A DNA stretch of 64,000 nt from Saprospira grandis DSM 2844 (GCA_945888475.1 CAMDAB010000002.1:1-64000), one strand, 5' to 3'. Shown: positions 23,517 to 32,416, counted from the first letter of the stretch. A program made the numbers and translations. Notes: generated from the sequence alone by a model not told the origin.

Positions 23517-24149
23517 TTATTCCTCGCCAATTACTAATTTAGCCTCGCCTAATCCCTTCATTATCAATTTAGAATTAATGGTGCATTTATCTTTTAAAGA
23601 TTTTTGTAGACCCTCAGCCCAGGTTTGTGTATCTAAAGGATCGCCATTGTCATCAATCAAAGGAATTCTAACCTGTTCGAATAGCATCATATTTTCAGTT
23701 GCATCGGTATTATTAAATCTTCCTTGTACAGTATTGTCTGAAATCCAATTTTCAATGATAGTTTTTAGTTCTTCTCCATCATATTCACTTTCCAAATCAC
23801 CATCGAATGAATCCAATTTTCTAATTCTTACGATTATTTCTCTGCCATCTTCAAATATTCTGCCATTGTCGTCAACATCAGTTTCTGTTTGAGTTTCTGT
23901 TGATGGTGTTGTACCCGGAGGATTAACTACAGCAGATTTAACATCAGGTCCTGTCACAATCTCAGGTTCAGGCGTTCTTACAGGTGGTTCAGGCTCAGTT
24001 ATCGGTTTTGCTAAGTTCTCAGATTGAACTGCTTGACTATCCAGTTCCTCAGTTTCCTGGTCAGCCTCAAAACTTTTATCAAGATCTACTTCAAAACCAA
24101 CTTCTCCTCCATTTTCAAATTCTCTGCCATTAGCCAGCAGCAGGATCAT
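23517..24149 (-). CDS. Acidic protein of the GY-repeat operon (about 210 residues)
   Basis: Starting at the ATG at 24149 (an earlier in-frame ATG lies at 24176), the gene overlaps the end of the 1285-residue gene by about 20 bases. The N-terminal 90 residues are acidic and disordered, with Glu/Pro/Thr-rich sequence (KPITEPEPPVRTPEPEIV). The C-terminal half is ordered: GREIIVRIRKLDSFDGDL, MMLFEQVRIPLIDDNGDPLDTQTWAEGLQKSL and NSKLIMKGLGEAKLVIG look like a small beta-rich domain. No family is recognised. The overlapping start and low-complexity beginning leave open that it was once the tail of the upstream protein, separated by a frameshift. Confidence 0.68.
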   Translation of the reverse strand: MILLLANGREFENGGEVGFEVDLDKSFEADQETEELDSQAVQSENLAKPITEPEPPVRTPEPEIVTGPDVKSAVVNPPGTTPSTETQTETDVDDNGRIFEDGREIIVRIRKLDSFDGDLESEYDGEELKTIIENWISDNTVQGRFNNTDATENMMLFEQVRIPLIDDNGDPLDTQTWAEGLQKSLKDKCTINSKLIMKGLGEAKLVIGEE

Positions 24150-27100
24150 TCGAAATAGCGTCTGAATTGGCCGCATTAAGATATCCGATTACATAAGACC
24201 TAGCTTGATTTATCTCACTGTCGTATATCTCGATAAACAGTTCTTGATTTTCAGGACCAATATTTTTGAAAGCACTGCTATTCTCAGCTCTTATTATTTC
24301 ATATGCCCCTTCATCGGAGTTAAGCATATTTTTAATATATTTTTTGCCTTCAGTTTTTCCTGCATTTCTTGCAATTTTACGCGTATTTTCTGTCTCCGGC
24401 GAAGCTATTTTATCCGTGAGTGTTTCTGCATTATTTAATCCGCTTGTAACTTGCAATCCAAGCTGATACCCCTCTGTTTTACCAAGTTGATAAGTTGAGT
24501 TATTGCTCAATTCTTCAGGTTCCTTGCCATTTTTTACAGCATTAACAAATATGATTTGCTTTTCATTGAGCGCGCCTGAAGGAAATTGAGCTCCCGCCTC
24601 GGCATAGCCAGCCAAAAAACCTCTCTTTCTAATACCTTCTTTATCAATGAATTCATTCACTTTTTTCTGCGCATCTGCAATGGCAGACAAATATCCATTT
24701 TTATACTCATTCAAATATGCATCATCATGTATTTTCTGGCTACCTTTTTCCAGATTGTTCATTACAGCAGCGACAATTTCAGCTTTCCCTGAAATTTGCG
24801 CCTCAGCAATAATATAATCCCCCTTAGTTTCTTCTTCCTCCACTTGTTGAGGTTTATCTGTATCCTGCGTATCTTTTTCGTCCTCTTTGGTTTCTGAAAT
24901 CAGATCCAAAGGGGCATCTTTCAAATTTTCAGGTACTGGGATTCCCTTACTGATTAGAAAGATTTTATGCCAGCTATTAAAATGCAGATTGTAAGCAGAT
25001 ACAAAGCTAGCGCCATTGGCATTGAGTGCCTGCTTTTCATTCCATTCCTTATTGCCTAATCCCAGCGAATTTAGAACAGAACCACTTAAATTCTGAAATT
25101 GGGCTTCCTTCTTTCCCGCCTTATACCCTTCGTTGTAATAGGGCTTATCGCTTGGGTTCTCATTTTCTCTACCACTCATGGCTGTATTGTATCCCTCCAA
25201 AAAATTGCCCCCTAGCTTCGATCCAATGGTTTTTCCAAGATTATAGGCATTTTCATAAACTTTCCAAAATTTAGTCAAAATCTCATTTTCCTTAGCTTTT
25301 TCGGCCTCTTTCCAATGAGATTTAATAAATGCGACCTTTGTTTTATTGTCTTTCGAATGTTTTTTATATTTAGCCTGCGGATTTTCGCCTTTTTTTTCGT
25401 TGCTTTTGGAATATTCAAACCATTCTTTTTCCACCTCTTTACTTGTCTTCGAATGCAATTTTTTCAAATCCGCATTTTTTCCACTTACTTCTAGTTTATT
25501 CCAGGCATCATCTCTCAATGTTTTGTCATTAGACAGTTTTGGTACTTTTTTGACCTGCCCCCCTGTCATTACATTTTTATTGTAGCCCTGTAAAAAGCCT
25601 CCTTCAAAATCGGGTCCCTTTTTCTTAGCCTCCTCAAATATTTTCTCAATTCTTTTATCCAGATCACCTCTTTTCTCAGCTGGCATTTTTCTCAATTTAA
25701 AAATCATTTCGCCCATTTTGAGGCCGATTGTATGTCCCTGCTGATATTCGCTGCTATTAGCGTTTTGTGCCGATGCTCCACCCTGATTTTCCTTGCGCGT
25801 TTTTTTGGCAACAGCTCTGCCTTTGTTCTCCTTGTCGTAGGCTTTGTTATAATGTTCATAATAACCACGTTGATACAGGGCATCTTTGCTCCCATCTACA
25901 GCAAGTCTTATATCTAATGTATTTTTTGTGATCAGATCTATTTTTGCACTAATTTCCTGCTCCTCTGCTCCTGGACTTTGGTTGGCCGGATTTTCTCGCA
26001 TACGTTTAGCTGCAAGACCCGATAGTTTTCTTTTAAGTTCATCCCTGATACTTGCAGCCGAACCTGCCACCTCTCCCAAAGCCTTACCACGCAAATATCC
26101 GTCATCTGCACTCATTTTCGCATCTTTATCCTGCTGTAGCTTTTTCTTATATTGAGATGTGCCTTTATTGTAGGAAGTAAAATATCCTCTATCATATTTT
26201 GCTTGCTGCTCCCCACTCATAGCCTGTTTGTGCAGCTGCTGTTTTTTAAAAAGGTCGTAAACCTGCGGCTTTATTGTTATGGGTGAGCTTATGTAAGTAC
26301 TCATTGAAGCAGATCCAGACAAAATATTGATTGCAATTGTGCGCTCATCGCTAATATTTGACAACTTTAAGGCAGCCGAAAGAGTTCCAATTGCTGTACC
26401 CATCACAAAATGATTGTCATTGCCCAAATCTTTTTCACGCTTCGCCCTCAATGCATTATCGGCCTTTACCTTATCGGAATGTCCTTTGTTGTAACCCGCA
26501 CTTACTCCCTTGGCAGCAAGCGTAGTCTCTCCCTTGTCGTTTTTCTGATTCATCAGCTTGTCGCGCTCCTCTGCCTGAGCCGAACTCATGCCGTTCAGTC
26601 CCAGATTATAACCAAAATCGTAACCCGAACGGTACTCCGGATTTGTCAAAAGTGCAGCTTCGGCTGCTTTTTTTGTATCTATTTCGGCTTTTTTTGCATC
26701 GGCCCTACCCTTGTTGTATCCTGCGTAAAAACCCTTGTTTTTTAGCGCTTCGGGACTTGGGTCAGCCTCTTTTGGCAGGTTGGGGTCAGGTACATAACTA
26801 TCGGCCAATGCCAGCAATTCTGCCGATCTTGCCTTATCTTCGGGTGTTTTACTAACCGATTTTGTGCCGGCCTCTATACCCATTCGCTTTCCTTCCTGGT
26901 AGGCCGGATTTTGCTCCATCTGCGCCTGTTTCTGCTTGGCCACTTCCAGTTTCAATCGGCGCCCTTCGGCAAAACCCTTACTATAGCCTACATAATAACC
27001 CGATGTATATTTAGCAGTCTTACCTTCTGTACTTTCCGCATGTTTTTTTGTTGTAAATTCATTCAAACCATCTTTATATCCTGCATCCTTAAAACTCTTG

Positions 27101-27987
27101 AAACTCGTCACCCCATCAGCGATTGTTAGCACCTCCCCATAACCTGCCGATCGGCCAATACTAAGCCCTACTTCCTGGCCTTCATTGAATTCAGCAGCCT
27201 CCCGCGCTGCGTTAGGGTCGGGCTGGCTTGTCTGCTGATTCGGATCGAGCAAATTTTCGAATTGCACTTGGGCGGCTGATTTCACAGGTGCTGTTTGAGC
27301 TTCGCCACTACTAGTAGTTTCACCTGAACTATTTTCTGTTCTGGCAGCTGTTGGATCACCACCATCATCACTATTATTCACAGTTCTTATGGCACTTGCA
27401 TCCCCATCATCAGCTGCGGCAGAACGCCCCTCTTCTACATGCACATTGCTGATAATATTTTGCAGGGTCGATTGAGCAGAGTTTGCAGTGGCCGATGCTC
27501 CACTATTATCGGCTGCTGCGCTCAGCTCAGCAGTATCGGGTTCTCCAACATCGTCTGTATCTTCGGCTTCTTCTTCTGTTTTAGCGGCAGGCAAAACCAT
27601 TTCATCTCCTTCGTCCATGCTGTTGCCTGCCCCAAGATCTTCACCGCCTGCCGATTGATTTTCCATACTCGCAACTTGCCCCGATGAAGTATTTTCTACA
27701 GCAGCAGGTGCTACCAAATCGTCTGTGGCATTATTGGCCATGTCATTTTCACTGTTTACGGATGCACCCAATTGGCTAATACCTGCACTTAGCTCCACAT
27801 TGCCACCAGGCTCGGCATTGGCCACAGCTAAACTTTCCTCTTCATTGCTAATGGCATTTACACTTATCTGTGTATCTTTTTCCTCAAGCTGTTCGGCAAC
27901 TTTGGCTACATATAGTTTCGACTCTTCTGTATTTTCGGGATTGGGCATAGTAAAACTTAAAACTAAGTAAAAGACATAATTGCCCAC
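24130..27987 (-). CDS. Giant GY/NKG-repeat protein (1285 residues)
   Basis: A 1285-residue protein whose N-terminal 250 residues are acidic, Ser/Asn/Ala/Gly/Glu-rich and apparently disordered. The remainder holds about ten repeats of 80-110 residues, each with tyrosine-glycine helices: SGYYVGYSKGFAEGR, GFYAGYNKGRADAKK, SGYDFGYNLGLNG, GVSAGYNKGHSDK, RGYFTSYNKGTSQY, RGYYEHYNKAYDKE, GGFLQGYNKN, YYNEGYKAGKKE, GFLAGYAEAG, YQLGKTEGYQLGLQ. The Gly spacing of four recalls GX3 packing helices of Yae1/Lto1 or FliH-type proteins, but no homology is claimed. It has no signal peptide. It heads a minus-strand operon and is divergent from the small exported protein and CIS tube-like gene at 28.3-29.4 kb. 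A structural or cargo role for a contractile system is inference from position only. Confidence 0.82.
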   Translation of the reverse strand: MGNYVFYLVLSFTMPNPENTEESKLYVAKVAEQLEEKDTQISVNAISNEEESLAVANAEPGGNVELSAGISQLGASVNSENDMANNATDDLVAPAAVENTSSGQVASMENQSAGGEDLGAGNSMDEGDEMVLPAAKTEEEAEDTDDVGEPDTAELSAAADNSGASATANSAQSTLQNIISNVHVEEGRSAAADDGDASAIRTVNNSDDGGDPTAARTENSSGETTSSGEAQTAPVKSAAQVQFENLLDPNQQTSQPDPNAAREAAEFNEGQEVGLSIGRSAGYGEVLTIADGVTSFKSFKDAGYKDGLNEFTTKKHAESTEGKTAKYTSGYYVGYSKGFAEGRRLKLEVAKQKQAQMEQNPAYQEGKRMGIEAGTKSVSKTPEDKARSAELLALADSYVPDPNLPKEADPSPEALKNKGFYAGYNKGRADAKKAEIDTKKAAEAALLTNPEYRSGYDFGYNLGLNGMSSAQAEERDKLMNQKNDKGETTLAAKGVSAGYNKGHSDKVKADNALRAKREKDLGNDNHFVMGTAIGTLSAALKLSNISDERTIAINILSGSASMSTYISSPITIKPQVYDLFKKQQLHKQAMSGEQQAKYDRGYFTSYNKGTSQYKKKLQQDKDAKMSADDGYLRGKALGEVAGSAASIRDELKRKLSGLAAKRMRENPANQSPGAEEQEISAKIDLITKNTLDIRLAVDGSKDALYQRGYYEHYNKAYDKENKGRAVAKKTRKENQGGASAQNANSSEYQQGHTIGLKMGEMIFKLRKMPAEKRGDLDKRIEKIFEEAKKKGPDFEGGFLQGYNKNVMTGGQVKKVPKLSNDKTLRDDAWNKLEVSGKNADLKKLHSKTSKEVEKEWFEYSKSNEKKGENPQAKYKKHSKDNKTKVAFIKSHWKEAEKAKENEILTKFWKVYENAYNLGKTIGSKLGGNFLEGYNTAMSGRENENPSDKPYYNEGYKAGKKEAQFQNLSGSVLNSLGLGNKEWNEKQALNANGASFVSAYNLHFNSWHKIFLISKGIPVPENLKDAPLDLISETKEDEKDTQDTDKPQQVEEEETKGDYIIAEAQISGKAEIVAAVMNNLEKGSQKIHDDAYLNEYKNGYLSAIADAQKKVNEFIDKEGIRKRGFLAGYAEAGAQFPSGALNEKQIIFVNAVKNGKEPEELSNNSTYQLGKTEGYQLGLQVTSGLNNAETLTDKIASPETENTRKIARNAGKTEGKKYIKNMLNSDEGAYEIIRAENSSAFKNIGPENQELFIEIYDSEINQARSYVIGYLNAANSDAISNDPAAG

Positions 27988-28279
27988 AATTTAAATATTT
28001 TACCAATTTTTGCCAAAGGCTTTCCAATATTTTTTATTTAATTCTAAGTTAGTTTACTTTTGAAAGGCTAAAAACCTTTATTTTATAGTATTATCAACAA
28101 TTTATCTTCTAAATAAAAATTAAATCACCTTAACTTTAGCAATCATAAATTTAAAAAAAACTCTTTAATTAATTTCGAAATGTAAAGAACAGTTTATACT
28201 TTTAGCCTGATTAAATAATTAAAGTTGAATTTCGAAACAAAATGGAACTGCGTTCTTTGGCACAGCTTTTGTTTTTTTT
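27988..28279. promoter_or_regulatory. Divergent AT-rich intergenic region
   Basis: About 290 bp of very AT-rich DNA separates the giant repeat operon (minus) from the exported/tube-like pair (plus). A TACTTTTG matching the -7 consensus lies near 28053 on the plus strand, far from the start at 28280. Imperfect complementary segments (AAAGAACAG near 28186 and CTGCGTTCTTT near 28245) could form a leader hairpin. No gene is seen. Confidence 0.35.
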
Positions 28280-28615
28280 ATGAAATTCTTTAAAATAAAA
28301 ACTTACACAATTATGCAAATCTCCAATTTCCTTCAAAAATGCTTCGGCATTGCCCTGGTATCAGGCACCATTCTTTTTGGTTCAGCTGCCCTTATCGCTA
28401 CCATCAATCCTGCAAAAGCCGATAATCCTACGACAGAAAATAGTACTGGAAAGATTATGATGGATCAAATAAATGTTCAAAAAGATGGAAAATCTTTTTA
28501 TCAAATAATTGTATGGGATACCGAAAGCGGTAAATCTAAATTGTATTTTTTGAGTTGGTCAGAGAATGTCTGGAAAGTCTCATCCAATCAATTACCCTCT
28601 AGTCCAATTTACTAA
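28280..28615 (+). CDS. Small exported protein preceding CIS tube-like gene
   Basis: A 111-residue protein; an alternative start is the ATG at codon 12. The N-terminus is hydrophobic (FGIALVSGTILFGSAALIATI) and ends near PAKA-DN, like a signal peptide. The mature part shares NSTGKIMM, VWDTESGKSKLY and LPSSPIY with the paralogue at 19819-20124. The tube-like gene begins 14 bp after the stop, so the two are surely cotranscribed. The function is unknown. Its presence with a tube-type gene in both copies suggests a linked role. Confidence 0.8.
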   Translation: MKFFKIKTYTIMQISNFLQKCFGIALVSGTILFGSAALIATINPAKADNPTTENSTGKIMMDQINVQKDGKSFYQIIVWDTESGKSKLYFLSWSENVWKVSSNQLPSSPIY

Positions 28616-28629
28616 AATTTTTAACAACT

Positions 28630-29385
28630 ATGGGACAGGTACAAAAGCTAACCATTGAGGGGTTTAATACAATTGATTGTACAGGAACAGCAATTGGTAA
28701 AATAGAGTTACAAGTTAATCCTGAAAAATTATCATTCAAATATGATATCAATTGGGATGGTGGTGGTGACGAGGAAAATGCCGGAGAAGGCGCAGCGGGG
28801 GAGTCTATTAAAATATTAGGCGCCCCATCTTATGAATTCCCTGCTTTTGAAATCCCTATCTTTCTCATAGATGCAACTGGTGTATTACCTGCTCCTGGCA
28901 AAATAGTTTTAGAAGAAGGTGGTATGCCCTCGGTATTGCCCTATATCACCGAAATGAAGAAGATTTGCTACAATTATATTGAAAAAATTCATGGACCTCC
29001 CTTCGTGAAAATTACCTGGGGTAAAATTATGCCAGCCTCTGCCAATGCCCAGGACCAGGTGGATGGTGTTTTCAAGGGCAGACTGAACAGCATGAGTGTT
29101 GAATTCACCCTTTTTGGGGCTGAAGGAAATCCAGTAAGGGCAGAAATCACTATGTCATTCGGTTCTGCTATTAATCCTGAAACCAGACCAACCGGTAATT
29201 CTCCCGACCTTTCGCACCTAATAGAAGTAAAATACGGCGACAACCTGCCCAAACTTTGCAAGGAAGTATATGGATCGCCAGAGTTTTTCCTGCAAATTGC
29301 AAAAATAAACAACCTGCCCTCTATTTATGCCATAGAGCCGGGTATGCAGCTTTTGTTCCCGCCATTAGATAAGGCATCGAGATAA
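28630..29385 (+). CDS. Contractile-injection-system tube-type protein with LysM domain (Afp7-like)
   Basis: A 251-residue protein with two parts. Residues about 1-180 match by eye the CIS tube N-terminal domain of extracellular contractile systems: a first strand VQKLTIEGFN, GKIELQVNPEKLSFKYDI (FNP-type motif), a loop, then PAFEIPIFLIDATGVLP, YITEMKKICYNYIEKIHGPPFVKITWG and GRLNSMSVEFTLFGAEGNPVRAEITMSF. Residues about 196-247 are a LysM domain (HLIEVKYGDNLPKLCKEVYG ... LPSIYAIEPGMQLLFPP). In Afp/PVC particles such proteins (Afp7/gp53-like) join the tube to the baseplate. No other CIS gene lies in the window, so this is an orphan or the edge of a scattered system. A terminator follows. Confidence 0.85.
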   Translation: MGQVQKLTIEGFNTIDCTGTAIGKIELQVNPEKLSFKYDINWDGGGDEENAGEGAAGESIKILGAPSYEFPAFEIPIFLIDATGVLPAPGKIVLEEGGMPSVLPYITEMKKICYNYIEKIHGPPFVKITWGKIMPASANAQDQVDGVFKGRLNSMSVEFTLFGAEGNPVRAEITMSFGSAINPETRPTGNSPDLSHLIEVKYGDNLPKLCKEVYGSPEFFLQIAKINNLPSIYAIEPGMQLLFPPLDKASR

Positions 29386-29436
29386 TGTAGAAGATTTTTG
29401 GGCCTAAACCCTAAATTGAGACATATCCATTTTCCT

Positions 29437-29480
29437 CAAAGGTCAAAATTTTTTATAAATTTTGACCTTTGCTTTTTTTT
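29437..29480 (+). terminator. Terminator after CIS tube-like gene
   Basis: CAAAGGTCAAAATT and AATTTTGACCTTTG form a 14-bp perfect stem followed by GCTTTTTTTT. Its 3' arm overlaps the -33 element of the next promoter. Confidence 0.85.
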
Positions 29481-29491
29481 TGGTACTTTTG
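29461..29491 (+). promoter_or_regulatory. Consensus Bacteroidota promoter for the DUF1703-type gene
   Basis: TTTG at 29461-29464 and TACTTTTG at 29484-29491 are separated by exactly 19 bp, a full match to TTTG-N19-TAnnTTTG. The leader to the ATG at 29597 would be about 100 nt. Confidence 0.65.
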
Positions 29492-29596
29492 GAAAACTTT
29501 TTTTTAGATTACTGATATCATCTATCTAAATTCATATTTAAAAAAGGCTAATAGTCTAGCATCGCTAAGTCTAACCTTTAATTTTTAATTTCATCC

Positions 29597-31150
29597 ATGA
29601 AAGCATTACCCATTGGCATACAAGATTTTGGAACCTTAAGAAGCGGAGATTATCTCTATGTGGATAAGACCGAGGTTTATTATGATGTTTTTTTGGAGGG
29701 AAAATATTTTTTCCTGTCCCGTCCCCGCCGATTTGGAAAATCTATCATGTTGTCCACCCTGAAATATTTATACCAAGGAAAAAAGGAGCTTTTCAAAGGG
29801 CTCTGGATTGAGGATAAATGGAATTGGGAGAAAACTTATCCAGTGATTCATGTGGATTTGAGCAAAATTGATACGAGGAATAGTACCCTTCAAAATGGCC
29901 TGCTAAATCAAATGCGGGAACATGCAAAACAATTCGGCATAGCACTTCGGGAAGATTCTGCTGCTGCATGTTTTCAACAATTGATTTCGGAATTGGGCAA
30001 TGGCGAAAACAAATGCATCGTACTGGTAGACGAATACGACAAACCTATTACAGATTATATAGCAGAAGATGAAATTTTAAAAAAACATATAAAAGAACTG
30101 AAGTCATTCTACGGTATTTTGAAAGGGGCTGATCAATATCTACACAAAGTGGTTATCACAGGGGTTTCAAAATACGGCAAGGTTTCTATCTTTTCCGATC
30201 TGAACAACCTGAACGACATCAGTATGAATGCTGAAAGCGCAAAGATTTGCGGTTACACACAGGAAGAACTTGATCTGCTATTTGAAGATCGATTTATTTT
30301 TGGCGCTCAAAAATTTAAAATCAGTATTCATGAACTGACAGCCTCTGTTAAGAGTTGGTACAACGGCTACAGCTTCGATGACGATTTATCTGCAAAACTT
30401 TACAACCCTTTCTCTATTCTGAATTTTTTCGATAAGTATCAATTTAAGAATTATTGGTTTGAAACTGGAACGCCAACTTTTTTGATGGAGCTTATATCGC
30501 AAGAAAAAATAGATCCGGCCCGTTTGGAGTACCTAAAGGCAACTGATATTGTTTTTAAATCTGCTGACATTCAGCACATCGATGCCCTTTCTTTGTTGTA
30601 TCAAACAGGGTACCTGACTATTAAAGATATAAGCGGACATTATGAGCGCCGACGCTATGTTCTGGGTTTTCCCAACCACGAGGTAAGATCCTCTTTCATG
30701 ATTTATCTGCTCTCTCAGTATTCAGGGGAATCTCCTACGCTGGTGAGCAGCGATGTCATCATAAAAATACAGGACGCACTTTGGAATAGAACATGGCCCG
30801 AGTTTTTTGAGGTTTTAAATCATGTCTTTTCAACTGTTCCTTATCAGATTTTCAACAGCAATGAGGCCTATTATCACTCTTTGGTGCATGTTACACTTAC
30901 GCTGACAGGAAATTTAGTGCTGTCGGAACTAATGAGCAACAATGGCAGAATTGATACCGTACTCGAAACCGACGATCTGGTAGTCATTTTCGAATTTAAA
31001 ATCGACAGCAGTGCCGATCTAGCCCTTGCTCAAATTCATGAGAAAAAATATGCCGAACGATATAGCAAAAAGGATAAAGAATTGGTTTTAATCGGCGTAA
31101 ATTTCGACAGCGCAAAAAGAAATATCACAGATTATAAAGTCGAAATTTAA
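29597..31150 (+). CDS. AAA-ATPase-like plus PD-(D/E)XK nuclease-fold protein (DUF1703 type)
   Basis: A 517-residue protein of a large Bacteroidota paralogue family. It opens KALPIGIQDFGTLRSGDYLYVDKTEVYYD and has the altered P-loop SRPRRFGKSIML, then a Walker-B-like IVLVDEYDKPITDY. The C-terminal domain (about 430-517) has the PD-(D/E)XK core as DTVLETDDLVVIFEFKID (E-x-K) and a following helix with YAERYSKKDKELVLIGVNFD. The family's biological role is unsettled, but the architecture resembles mobile-element or defence NTPase-nucleases. The gene is intact, has a consensus promoter and ends before a convergent terminator. Its position just behind the CIS tube-like gene may be coincidental. Confidence 0.93.
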   Translation: MKALPIGIQDFGTLRSGDYLYVDKTEVYYDVFLEGKYFFLSRPRRFGKSIMLSTLKYLYQGKKELFKGLWIEDKWNWEKTYPVIHVDLSKIDTRNSTLQNGLLNQMREHAKQFGIALREDSAAACFQQLISELGNGENKCIVLVDEYDKPITDYIAEDEILKKHIKELKSFYGILKGADQYLHKVVITGVSKYGKVSIFSDLNNLNDISMNAESAKICGYTQEELDLLFEDRFIFGAQKFKISIHELTASVKSWYNGYSFDDDLSAKLYNPFSILNFFDKYQFKNYWFETGTPTFLMELISQEKIDPARLEYLKATDIVFKSADIQHIDALSLLYQTGYLTIKDISGHYERRRYVLGFPNHEVRSSFMIYLLSQYSGESPTLVSSDVIIKIQDALWNRTWPEFFEVLNHVFSTVPYQIFNSNEAYYHSLVHVTLTLTGNLVLSELMSNNGRIDTVLETDDLVVIFEFKIDSSADLALAQIHEKKYAERYSKKDKELVLIGVNFDSAKRNITDYKVEI

Positions 31151-31423
31151 AACTTTTGACCAATCTGAATTTGATAATCCGATGCTAAAGCATCGGTATC
31201 CAATCTGATGGTTTTAACCCAGGACTGACCCGGTTGCTGACAAACCGAAGCTAAAGCATCGGGCTCTAATGGTGTTGTTTTTTCTGAGCTTAAAAGCATC
31301 AGAAAAAATTTAAAAATCTGATGGTTTTAACCCAGAACTTTTTCTGTAGGATGACCTTCAGGCTATTATTAAAAAAGGCGCCCAATGGATCATTGGACGC
31401 CTTTACGAATATGTTAGGTTAAC
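31151..31423. repeat. GATGCTAAAGCATC and GGTTTTAACCC repeats, with a bidirectional terminator
   Basis: A CCGATGCTAAAGCATCGG palindrome (31179-31196) is followed by half-copies of it and by two copies of a CTGATGGTTTTAACCCAG unit (near 31204 and 31318). No gene is supported. Confidence 0.6.
31374..31404. terminator. Bidirectional terminator between convergent genes
   Basis: AAAGGCGCCCAATG and CATTGGACGCCTTT form a near-perfect stem with flanking A/T tracts, between the DUF1703-type and outer-membrane protein genes. Confidence 0.85.
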
Positions 31424-32077
31424 TTATCTGTTGAAATAATAATTCATCCCAAAATTAAAACCCAAAGTATTGATATCTAGGATATTAATACTAGTGTTAA
31501 TGGTCTTTTCGTCCGAATTATCTGCATCTGTTTCTGTGCTAACATTCACAGAAAAGATATTACCCAAACCAGCTTCCAATCCTATTTTTGGAGTTGGGAA
31601 GTAGAGTATACCAGGGGCAATACCTGCAAAAATTGTAGTGATAGGATCATTATCGACCGTTACTGAACCTGTTTCAATTTTGCCGGTTCGGGAGTTGAAA
31701 CCAAGGTTCAAATCTCCAGTAAAGAAGAATTTGCGCTCATCGCCCAAGCCCATCGCATATCGACCAAAAAGTCCTACGCTAAGGTCCATTGTGCTGGTTT
31801 TTACTTCAACCGCCCCCTTCGTTTTGGAGAAATTATTGCCATAGCCCAATAGGAGACCTGCAGCAAAGTTATCGGTAAAATAGTACCCGATTCTTGGGTT
31901 GATGTGGAAGGTTAAGCTTTGAGGACCCTCTATGATAGTCGAACCGTTTTGGTGGTACTTTTCATCGCCCATCGACAGCCCCAAACTTCCACCGGCGAAT
32001 AATCCTGTACCAACCTGTGCCTGTGCAGCTGCAGCTGTAAATAGTGCAAAAACTGCAATCAAAATGAATTTTTTCAT
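31424..32077 (-). CDS. Outer-membrane beta-barrel protein (OmpA-barrel/OMP_b-brl type)
   Basis: From the likely start at 32077 (the ORF extends three codons further) the protein has 217 residues with a signal peptide KKFILIAVFALFTAAAAQAQ. The mature part alternates amphipathic strands: GLFAGGSLGLSMG, LTFHINPRIGYYFTDNFAAGLLLGYGNNF, MDLSVGLFGRYAMGL, FFFTGDLNLGFNSR, TIFAGIAPGILYFPTPKIGLEAGLG, LGFNFGMNYYFNR. It ends in Phe-Asn-Arg after an aromatic strand, the usual outer-membrane insertion signal. The barrel is eight-stranded by count. A TATCTTTG -7-like element lies 33 bp upstream on the minus strand (plus 32110-32117). The function is probably structural or adhesive. Confidence 0.88.
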   Translation of the reverse strand: MKKFILIAVFALFTAAAAQAQVGTGLFAGGSLGLSMGDEKYHQNGSTIIEGPQSLTFHINPRIGYYFTDNFAAGLLLGYGNNFSKTKGAVEVKTSTMDLSVGLFGRYAMGLGDERKFFFTGDLNLGFNSRTGKIETGSVTVDNDPITTIFAGIAPGILYFPTPKIGLEAGLGNIFSVNVSTETDADNSDEKTINTSINILDINTLGFNFGMNYYFNR

Positions 32078-32086
32078 GTGTGGCAT

Positions 32087-32416
32087 ATTTTAAAATGTTA
32101 ATAATAACACAAAGATAAGCCCTGAATTTTTCACAGAATCATATATGACACATTATTTGTATATAAATGATCGATATCATAAATACAGCAAAATCATTTT
32201 GAAAAACAAATTATTATGTATGTAAAAATATTTAATTTGGTTACTTCTGACTTCTAACATCTTCTCGTCCAATAGACAAGACTAAAATAAAAATTGTAAC
32301 TTCAAATTTCAAATTTCAAATTTCTTCCCGATAGCTATCGGGATTCTAATTTCAGACTTTAGTTTTCTAATTTCAGATTTCAGACTTCTTCTCGTCCGAA
32401 AGACGAGACTGACTTC
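32087..32416. repeat. Repeat-filled spacer
   Basis: The spacer holds ACTTCTGACTTCTAA units and a degenerate TCTCGTCC..AGACAAGA hairpin near 32265. TTCAAATTTCAAATTT tandems follow, then the palindrome CCCGATAGCTATCGGG (32327-32342) and the hairpin TCTCGTC..GACGAGA (32390-32408). It is the same mosaic as at 9.07-9.21 kb. No gene is seen. Confidence 0.7.

Noticed and set aside
29597-31150. DUF1703-type gene as the CIS AAA+ ATPase
   Set aside because: Its ATPase is of the degenerate DUF1703-linked type with a PD-(D/E)XK tail, not the classic AAA+ of contractile systems.
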